Part shown: positions 13,454 through 19,585 of the stretch, one piece after another | Position numbering within the stretch: position 1 is the stretch's first letter | Layout of the letters: each line of letters begins with the position of its first letter | DNA from: a virus | Reading direction: 5' to 3' (one strand) | Virus record (IMG/VR): IMGVR_UViG_3300031841_002095 | Coordinates: 1-32,964 of that record | DNA: 32,964 bases | Translations under genes and position numbers: made by a program | Notes under the pieces: model-generated | The model's database searches: none | Seen by the model: only the letters and a program-made list of their open reading frames with translations | Told to the model about the DNA's origin: nothing

Positions 13454-16198
13454 TTATACCTCTATTGTTGTTCTAATGAACTTATAACTCATGCTGTCTG
13501 TTGAAGCAGGAGTTACTCTTAATCTTACGTTACCACCACTTATATCTGCATCAAATGTTGCTTGTGCGCCATTGTCAAATATAGAAGCGTACTGTGTTAA
13601 ATAAACTGTTGTTCCGTCATGGAATAGTACTATTTCTAAAGATTGATAATCTGAATCTGTACTATTTGTAATCTGTACTAGATACTTGGCAGTTCTAAAT
13701 GTAGCTGCTGCAAAACTGTCTAGTGTAAATTGTGTAGTTGCTGTTGAAGTTCCTGTACCTACATCCATACCAGCTACTTCGTCTATATGAAGTTTTTGAA
13801 CTGGATTTGCATCTTGAATACCTAACTTACCTTTTACCTCAATTATAGCACTAGTACCATTACCAAGACCTATATTAGCACCGCTAAATCCCATATTTCC
13901 TGTCATTGATTTACCATCAAGTGCTGCACTTGATAATTGTGTAGTTGTTATAGAATTATTTGCAATCTCACTTGACCCAACAGCGTTAGCGGCTATTTTA
14001 GCTGCTGTTACAGAGTTAGCTCCTAGTTTTGCATTTGTTACATTAGCATTGGCAATCTTTGCTGTTGTAACTTGTAAGTTTCCTAAATGTGCTGTATCAA
14101 TACTGCCATCTACATAATGTTCTGAATCTATAGAATCATCTGCTATTTTTGTACCATCTACTATATCTGCTGCTAAATGTATTCTGTCTACACTTCCTGA
14201 AGCAATTTCGGAACTATCTATTGAGTTTGCTGCTATTTTAGCTGAGGTTACAGAGTTAGCACCTAGTTTTGCGTTGGTAACATTTGCATCAAGTATCTTT
14301 ACTGTTGTAACAGAATCTGCTGCTAATTTAGCTGTTGTAACTTGTAAGTTTCCTAAATGTATTGTGTCTATAGAACCTGAAATTAATTCTGCTGAATCTA
14401 CTGAGTTAGAAGCTAATTCACTTGAACCAACTGCTCCTGCAACAATAGCTGCGGCTCCTACAGAGTCCGTTGCTATTTTATTTGTTGTTACTGCATTATC
14501 TGCAATATGAATTGCATCAATAGAACCTGTTACTATTTCTGCGCTGTCTACTGTGTTTGCAGCCAAAGTTGTTGATAAAGCTACTGCAGCTCCTCCGTTA
14601 AAATTAACTGCTGAAGCTGTTACATCTCCTGTTAAAGAGAAAGCTCTATTTGTTGCTAGAGTAGTAGCTGTATCAGCGTTTCCTGTTAAATCGCCAGTTA
14701 CATTACCCTCTATATTAGCTACAAGTGTTCCTGTTGTTACTGTTAAGTCGCCTGTTGAAGCACCAGTAAATGTACCTGTACCCATAAGGAACTTATCTGC
14801 ACTTTCATCAAATCCCATAAAGGCATTGTTAGAGTCTCCTCTTTCTATTACGATACCTGCATCGTTTGATGGAGTTCCTGTTGTTCCTGTACCGAGTTCC
14901 ATTAATGGATCGGCAATTGTTGTAGTGGTTGAGTTAACTGTTGTAGTTGTTCCGTTTACAGTTAGATTACCTGAAAGTGTGACATTTCCTGTGAATGTCT
15001 GTCCACCAAGTGCATCTGATTTTAATTCTGAAGCTGACACAGCGTTTGCTGCAATATGACTTGCATCTATATTACCTGTAGCTATATGTCTTGATAATAG
15101 CGAATTAGTAGCAACTTTTGAAGCATCTACTGCGTTATCTGCTATATTACCAGTAGCAATAGTATTATCAGCTATCTTTGCACTTGTAACTGCGTCGTCT
15201 GCTATTTTTGCAGTTGTAACTTGTAAAGCTCCTATGTGTATAGTATCAATACTACCACTTACTAATTCACTTGAGTCTACTGAGTTTGCAGCTATCTTAC
15301 CTGCTGTTACTGAGTCTGTTGCTAAGTGTATTGTATCTATTGAGCCAGTTACTAATTCTGCTGAATCTACTGAGTTTGATGCAAGTTCAGAAGCACCTAC
15401 TGCGGCGGCTCCTATATGTCTTGCTTGAACACTATCTGTAGCTATTTTTGTTCCATCTATTGCGTTATCTGCTACATTTCCTGTTGCGATAGTATTAGCA
15501 GCTATTTTAGCTGAAGTTACTTGTAAGTCTCCAATATGTGCTGTATCTATACTAGCATCTACTAAATGTTCTGAATCTATAGAGTCATCAGCAATTTTAG
15601 CACCTGTTATCGCATCTGCAGCGATTTTTGCAGTAGTAACCTGTAAGTTACCTATGTGTATCGTATCGATAGAGCCAGTAATTAATTCTGCGCTGTCAAC
15701 ACTGTTTGCTCCAAGTTGAGTGCTAGTGATACTCCCATCAGCAATATGATGAGCAGTAACGTTGTTTGCAGCAATTTTTGCAGTTGTAACCGCATTACCT
15801 GCTATTTCTGAAGAGCCTATTACTCCTGTTCCAATTTCTGCGGAAGTAATAGCATTAGCGGCTATTTTAGCTGTTGTAATTTGTCCTGTGCCTATATGTA
15901 TGGTGTCTATTGACCCACTTACTATTTCACTAGAGTCTACTGAGTTTGCAGCTATAGATGCTGCGTCTATTGAGTTATCTGCTACACCTGTGATAGCGGA
16001 TGCTTGTAATTGTGCTGAGCCTATAGCGTTAGTAGCAATCTCCGATGTTCCGACAGCGTTTGCTGCGATTTCACTGGAGCCTACTGCATTTGCTGCTATC
16101 TCGCTTGCAGTAATAGAATTACTTACTATTTCAGTAGTTCCGACTGCATTGGCCTCCAATACGGAGACTAAATGATTTTCCTTACCTATTAATGCCAT
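13454..16198 (-). CDS. Decapeptide-repeat tail fibre protein
   Basis: A 914-aa fibre. Residues about 15-385 are some 35 consecutive ten-residue units with the consensus xx(N/D/G)(A/S)(V/I)x(S/T)xx(I/L), for example AANSVDSSEI and VTGSIDTIHI. Residues about 386-545 are a different module (TFTGNVTLSGNLTVNGTTTT, then a strand-rich stretch) often seen in phage fibres. About 20 more decads cover 545-760. The C-terminal 150 residues form a compact domain with LHIDEVAGMD, FRTAKYLVQITNS and LEIVLFHDGTTVYLTQY, which I recognise from cyanophage structural proteins. The regular hydrophobic residues at positions 5 and 10 suit a beta-solenoid or trimeric beta shaft. The role in host attachment is inferred from operon and fold type. 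Confidence 0.85.
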   Translation of the reverse strand: MALIGKENHLVSVLEANAVGTTEIVSNSITASEIAANAVGSSEIAANAVGTSEIATNAIGSAQLQASAITGVADNSIDAASIAANSVDSSEIVSGSIDTIHIGTGQITTAKIAANAITSAEIGTGVIGSSEIAGNAVTTAKIAANNVTAHHIADGSITSTQLGANSVDSAELITGSIDTIHIGNLQVTTAKIAADAITGAKIADDSIDSEHLVDASIDTAHIGDLQVTSAKIAANTIATGNVADNAIDGTKIATDSVQARHIGAAAVGASELASNSVDSAELVTGSIDTIHLATDSVTAGKIAANSVDSSELVSGSIDTIHIGALQVTTAKIADDAVTSAKIADNTIATGNIADNAVDASKVATNSLLSRHIATGNIDASHIAANAVSASELKSDALGGQTFTGNVTLSGNLTVNGTTTTVNSTTTTIADPLMELGTGTTGTPSNDAGIVIERGDSNNAFMGFDESADKFLMGTGTFTGASTGDLTVTTGTLVANIEGNVTGDLTGNADTATTLATNRAFSLTGDVTASAVNFNGGAAVALSTTLAANTVDSAEIVTGSIDAIHIADNAVTTNKIATDSVGAAAIVAGAVGSSELASNSVDSAELISGSIDTIHLGNLQVTTAKLAADSVTTVKILDANVTNAKLGANSVTSAKIAANSIDSSEIASGSVDRIHLAADIVDGTKIADDSIDSEHYVDGSIDTAHLGNLQVTTAKIANANVTNAKLGANSVTAAKIAANAVGSSEIANNSITTTQLSSAALDGKSMTGNMGFSGANIGLGNGTSAIIEVKGKLGIQDANPVQKLHIDEVAGMDVGTGTSTATTQFTLDSFAAATFRTAKYLVQITNSTDSDYQSLEIVLFHDGTTVYLTQYASIFDNGAQATFDADISGGNVRLRVTPASTDSMSYKFIRTTIEV

Positions 16199-16199
16199 A

Positions 16200-16532
16200 T
16201 TATGTTTGCTCCAAATATGATAGGACTACATCGATACTACTTGCTACGTTGCTTTGTACTTGTATACTGTCCCCTGCCTCTAATACTACTTTTGCGTCTC
16301 CACCTATGACCGCTATTGACGTGCCACTTGGTATTGGTGTATTATGTGTTATGTTTACTAATGTAGATGAACTGCTATCACTGAAAACAGTGTTTGCTTC
16401 GATTGAGCCACCACTTTGATTACATAAGTACATACCTATTATAGTGCTGGTACTACCTACTGGTGATGTATAAACCGTTGTAAGCGAAGTGCCTACATTT
16501 GCTGCCGTTGCTGTCTTAAATGATGAAGCCAT
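16200..16532 (-). CDS. Small beta-rich tail protein
   Basis: A 110-aa beta-strand-rich protein (SLTTVYTSPVGSTSTIIGMYLCNQSGG, LEAGDSIQVQSN). The pattern of an early VYTSP strand, a mid-protein YLCNQS strand and a late LxxGDSIxVxS strand matches small beta-sandwich proteins common in phage structural operons, in which the sandwich attaches to a larger fibre. I know no specific function. It has AGGAT about six bases before the ATG and sits one base after the next gene's start region. Confidence 0.7.
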   Translation of the reverse strand: MASSFKTATAANVGTSLTTVYTSPVGSTSTIIGMYLCNQSGGSIEANTVFSDSSSSTLVNITHNTPIPSGTSIAVIGGDAKVVLEAGDSIQVQSNVASSIDVVLSYLEQT

Positions 16533-16536
16533 ATTT

Positions 16537-16740
16537 CTATCCTAGTGCTATGGCTAACGCTAGTACATCGTCTTCGGTTTGTCCACCTGAAGAACCTATT
16601 GTTACTATTGAACCATTAGCCGCTTTTGTATAAATCTTACCGTCTGCGATATTCATCGCAATTTCATGTGTTTGTAGGTCACTTGACTCTGGTATATTAC
16701 CACTTGTTTCTGACCTTTTTGGTTTAATCACATGAGCCAT
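16537..16740 (-). CDS. Small fibre-like protein with KxKRS start
   Basis: A 67-aa protein matching the first domain of the 526-aa fibre encoded just upstream. KPKRSETSGNIP, then LQTHEIAMNIADGKIYTK and NGSIVTIG, follow the same K-x-KR-S / L-x-x-xE-(L/I)-A / K-(L/I)-(Y/F) / G-x-V-x-x-I-G layout. Standing alone, it is a stripped-down fibre head or attachment domain, possibly derived by duplication. The end is a short hydrophobic helix (DDVLALAIALG). GGAGGT lies 10 bases ahead of the ATG, inside the end of the upstream gene. Confidence 0.7.
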   Translation of the reverse strand: MAHVIKPKRSETSGNIPESSDLQTHEIAMNIADGKIYTKAANGSIVTIGSSGGQTEDDVLALAIALG

Positions 16741-16741
16741 A

Positions 16742-18322
16742 TTAGAACGTACCTCCGTCTAATATATTACTCCATGCTATTGTTCCGTTTGCTCCAACTT
16801 GCAGTACTTGTCCTACTGAATTAGTAGAGTCATATGCTCCGATAGCAAGTCTAGTATAAGAACTACCGCCATTTGCTCCAAAGATTAAGTCACCTTCTGA
16901 AACTGAGCCAATACCTTTTATTCTTAGAATATCAGAATTAATTTCAATTGTTGTATCATCTACTCTTACATCTAAAGTGTTACCTGTAGCTAATAAACCA
17001 TCTCCTGCTGTTATCTGTCCAGCACCTGAGAATTGTGTATATACTAAGTTGTCTGTACCTAATGTTGCGGAGCCTGTTACTGAAGTTAAAACAAAACCAT
17101 TGTCGCCATTTGTAGTACCTTCTTCAACGAATGTAAACATACCACCTGTAACTTCTGCAGAAGAATCTGCATCAGTTGTTCTTGTTAGTACAAAAGCAGT
17201 ACTTCCATCTCCGACTGTTGTTACGCTATAAAGACCATTTTGAGTAGTAGTAGTTTGATTTTTAACAAGTACTCTGTTACCAGAAGTTAAAGTGACTCCA
17301 TCAATTGAAATTGCACCATTTGCATCTGCTGTAAGTGTAGCTCCTACACCACCTGTTCCATTGTCATATGTAGCTGCTAAGTTTGCTGTGGTTGCTACTC
17401 TTGCTGAGTCTTTAATGTCTAGTGCTTGTTTAACGCTATCTACATAAGCTTTTGTTGTTGCGTCTGTTGCTTGGGTAGGAGTACCAATATTTCGTACTCT
17501 ATTTCCACCCATATCAATAGTATTTGTAGAAGCAACATTTAATCCATTACTAAAGTCTACGGTGTTCCCGAAAGTTGCATTACCATTGATAGTTATTGTG
17601 TCTGTTGAAGCATCTCCTAAAGTAACTGCTCCGTTACCTGTAAGTGCTCCTGTGATTGTAACTCCAGAAGAAAAAGTTGCGGCATTAGTTACTCCTAAAG
17701 TACCACTAATACTTGTATTACCTTCTCCTGCTGATACTGTAAACTTATTTGTATTTACAGTAATGTTACCTGTGACTCCTAAATTACTTCCCACATTTGC
17801 TGAACTTGTAACTTCTAAAGTACCGCCAGTATTTAGAGACATTGTTCCTACATTTATGGATTCAGAGCCATTAGTTGTTATAAATGATAAATAAGGTGTT
17901 GTTCCTTCTTTTATAACAAAAGATGCTGCTTCATTATCAGCAATTAATAAATCAGTTGCTTGAGCATCTACATCTATTGCACCACCATGAGTAACTACTA
18001 AGTCTCCTGTTGGAGCTATAGTTAAATTACCTGATGAAGTTGAAATTGTATCTGAAGAACCAGTAACTACAATATTACCAGATTTAAACTGGTCAACTTT
18101 ACTTTGTGCGTCTACAAGAATTGCAGAACTTGCGGTAAGTGTACCAGCAGTATGGTCAAGCATAGCGACATATAAGTCGCCGCCTATTGTTGTAACTGTT
18201 CCATCAGATGGAGCTCCAATAAATAGCTTCTGCGAATTAGAAGAATACGCTAATTCACCAGCACTTAATGAAGTTGGCGTGGCGGAACTGCTACTTCTTT
18301 TAATTTTAATTGTTTGTGCCAT
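16742..18322 (-). CDS. Tail fibre protein
   Basis: A 526-aa fibre. Residues 1-45 are the KIKRSSSSATP / LSAGELAYS / KLFIG attachment domain seen at the start of many phage fibres. Residues about 90-285 are strand-rich repeats of the SGNIVVTGSSDTIS, LGVTGNITV and LGVTNAATF type. TKAYVDS near 288 starts a conserved module that continues with RVATTANLA and IDGVTLTSGNRVLVKNQ (about 336-352) and QNGLYSV, a widespread fibre domain. The protein ends VGQVLQVGANGTIAWSNI, a common fibre terminus. It is probably a virion surface protein. No tail spike enzymatic motif is seen. The ATG has AGGAC about seven bases upstream. Confidence 0.85.
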   Translation of the reverse strand: MAQTIKIKRSSSSATPTSLSAGELAYSSNSQKLFIGAPSDGTVTTIGGDLYVAMLDHTAGTLTASSAILVDAQSKVDQFKSGNIVVTGSSDTISTSSGNLTIAPTGDLVVTHGGAIDVDAQATDLLIADNEAASFVIKEGTTPYLSFITTNGSESINVGTMSLNTGGTLEVTSSANVGSNLGVTGNITVNTNKFTVSAGEGNTSISGTLGVTNAATFSSGVTITGALTGNGAVTLGDASTDTITINGNATFGNTVDFSNGLNVASTNTIDMGGNRVRNIGTPTQATDATTKAYVDSVKQALDIKDSARVATTANLAATYDNGTGGVGATLTADANGAISIDGVTLTSGNRVLVKNQTTTTQNGLYSVTTVGDGSTAFVLTRTTDADSSAEVTGGMFTFVEEGTTNGDNGFVLTSVTGSATLGTDNLVYTQFSGAGQITAGDGLLATGNTLDVRVDDTTIEINSDILRIKGIGSVSEGDLIFGANGGSSYTRLAIGAYDSTNSVGQVLQVGANGTIAWSNILDGGTF

Positions 18323-18342
18323 GTTTTTGTCCTATTGAGCTA

Positions 18343-18720
18343 TTAAAAAGCTCCTGCGTCTATCGTGTCAGAATCTGCTGAGTCGTTACCTATCATTATA
18401 GGAACAAAAGTAGCTGAGCCATCGACATCTCGATAAACCTTTAACTGATTGTCGTCAGTATCATAAAATAAATCTCCTTCAGCAAGATCTTGTGTGTTTG
18501 CTGATGGAGCTGTTGTTGCAACATAAAATTGATTTGCTAGAAAGTTGAGTGCGTTTTCAACATTTGATTGCGATGATAATGTACCTACAGGATTAGATAA
18601 AGTAATTCCTGCAGCATCACTTGCACTACCACCAACTGCCGAAGATATTGTCAAGGTTGTAGTTTGTGAAGTGGCGTTCAGGCTAGTATTATTAGGAGTA
18701 ATAGTTATCGTTGTTGCCAT
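18343..18720 (-). CDS. Fibre-associated tail protein
   Basis: A 125-aa protein. Its N-terminus is Thr/Ser-rich beta (TTITITPNNTSLN, TTTLTISSAVGG). The C-terminal half holds DLAEGDLFYDTDDNQLKVYR, the short beta module common to phage fibre tips and collar proteins. Its last residues DTIDAGAF recall the LDGGTF end of the 526-aa fibre downstream, a shared small terminal motif. It overlaps the 112-aa gene by one base (TAATG). A structural role at the tail tip is likely from context; its partners are unknown. Confidence 0.7.
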   Translation of the reverse strand: MATTITITPNNTSLNATSQTTTLTISSAVGGSASDAAGITLSNPVGTLSSQSNVENALNFLANQFYVATTAPSANTQDLAEGDLFYDTDDNQLKVYRDVDGSATFVPIMIGNDSADSDTIDAGAF

Positions 18721-19058
18721 TATCTTGTTACATTTTGTGTAACTCTTGCTACACCTTGAATTAATCTAGCCATTGAATCAAGGCCAGAATTATATATTTC
18801 TAAATCATAATAGTATTTACCTGCTGTAATATTTGCTGTTGTTGCGTGTCCAAGGGACATTTTCAGCGCACCATTTGCAGCATCTGTTATTGTACAGGTG
18901 AATGTTGCTGTTAGGGTATTTGAAGAGGGGGTAGGTCGAAGTTGAGCGGATGCTGTGTGACTTGATAAGTTTGTAGCGACTCCGTCTTCGGCAATAGTAA
19001 TCAAGAGTGCAAAGTCTGCTCCCTGATCGATAACTATATCATAATTTCCCGCTGCCAT
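18720..19058 (-). CDS. Conserved phage beta-sandwich protein
   Basis: A 112-aa protein. It follows a pattern I recognise from many phage structural operons: YDIVIDQGADF near the N-terminus, then HTASAQLRPTP, F-x-C-T-I-T-D, GALKMSLGHATTANI, GKYYYDLEIY and a terminal VTQNVTR. Relatives seem to be small beta-sandwich proteins encoded with fibres or baseplate parts, but no certain function is known to me. It is the first gene after the consensus promoter and has an ideal ribosome site (AGGAG, then six bases, then ATG). It should be the most strongly expressed member of the fibre operon. Confidence 0.75.
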   Translation of the reverse strand: MAAGNYDIVIDQGADFALLITIAEDGVATNLSSHTASAQLRPTPSSNTLTATFTCTITDAANGALKMSLGHATTANITAGKYYYDLEIYNSGLDSMARLIQGVARVTQNVTR

Positions 19059-19079
19059 AAAATACTCCTATATGCAATA

Positions 19080-19108
19080 ATTATATCAAAAACTTGAGGT
19101 GATGTCAA
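19080..19108 (-). promoter_or_regulatory. Consensus sigma70 promoter for the fibre operon
   Basis: On the - strand, TTGACA (19108-19103) and TATAAT (19085-19080) are exact consensus boxes with a 17-base spacer, the optimal distance. The predicted start is near 19073. A leader of about 15 bases carries AGGAG at 19069-19065, six bases before the ATG at 19058. It lies in the only sizeable gap of the - strand module (74 bases). An exact match at both boxes with optimal spacing is very unlikely by chance, so host sigma70 RNA polymerase probably starts transcription of the fibre genes here. Confidence 0.85.
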
Positions 19109-19120
19109 GAATTATTTTTG
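19087..19120 (-). terminator. Inverted repeat and T-run interleaved with the promoter
   Basis: On the - strand CTTGA (19109-19105) pairs with TCAAG (19097-19093) across a 7-base loop and is followed at once by TTTTTG (19092-19087). An upstream CAAAAA (19120-19115) can pair with that TTTTTG if a 5-base bulge is allowed. This is terminator-like for transcripts coming from the J gene, though the stem is weak. The -35 box lies inside the left arm and loop. The element could be a weak terminator, an operator or both. Confidence 0.4.
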
Positions 19121-19132
19121 AAGGGTAGTTAT

Positions 19133-19585
19133 CTAAGCTGGTGGAGCATAGTAATGTTCACCATAAAGATCGTGACATACCTGCACTTTAAAGGCATTGA
19201 GTCTAAAACCTCCACCTTCGTTTAACACATCCAATACCCATTGTTTCATTTGATCTGTTGTTAAAGCATTGTGAGGAGTCCAGCCGTTAACAATTCCTGT
19301 ATACGGACTTGCGCCTCCACTTGCTCTAGTTGTAGGAAAGAACCCTAGTTGATAAGTTCCTGTAAGAGTTTGGTCTGACTGTCCTGTTATTAAATAAGGT
19401 GCGTTTGAAGTTGTTGTATCTGTTGCAGTATAAGTTAAAAATACTTTATCTACAATCATTTCTAAGTCTCCACAATCTTTTGTCTCATGATGTGAGTATG
19501 CCCAAGTAACATTTATCTGACAATCCAGAGTTGTTGTTACTGCATTTCCTTCGCTATCTGTTCCTGTTTTTATTATCCAATCCAT
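19133..19585 (-). CDS. Unknown protein following J
   Basis: A 150-aa protein with no family I can name. It begins MDWIIKTGTD and has strands around CQINVTWAYSHHE. The middle (LTGTYQLGFFPTTRASGG) is loop-rich. A helix (TDQMKQWVLDVLNEGG) precedes a C-terminal part with Cys, His and Tyr (VQVCHDLYGEHYYAPPA). Its ATG shares one base with the J stop, and its ribosome site lies within the last codons of J, so it is translationally coupled to J and probably a tail-tip or assembly factor. It is the last gene before the internal promoter. Confidence 0.75.
   Translation of the reverse strand: MDWIIKTGTDSEGNAVTTTLDCQINVTWAYSHHETKDCGDLEMIVDKVFLTYTATDTTTSNAPYLITGQSDQTLTGTYQLGFFPTTRASGGASPYTGIVNGWTPHNALTTDQMKQWVLDVLNEGGGFRLNAFKVQVCHDLYGEHYYAPPA

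Noticed and set aside
14274-16175. Ala/Val/Pro/Ser-rich + strand frames opposite the decapeptide fibre
   Set aside because: Shadow frames produced by the repeat codons of the real - strand gene. The same applies to frames opposite J (20333-26002) and the tape measure (30272-32329).
10153-18322. Possible diversity-generating retroelement acting on a fibre gene
   Set aside because: No reverse transcriptase, no template/variable repeat pair with adenine-directed changes and no C-type-lectin end is visible. The repeats found are ordinary direct repeats. A distant element outside the window cannot be excluded.
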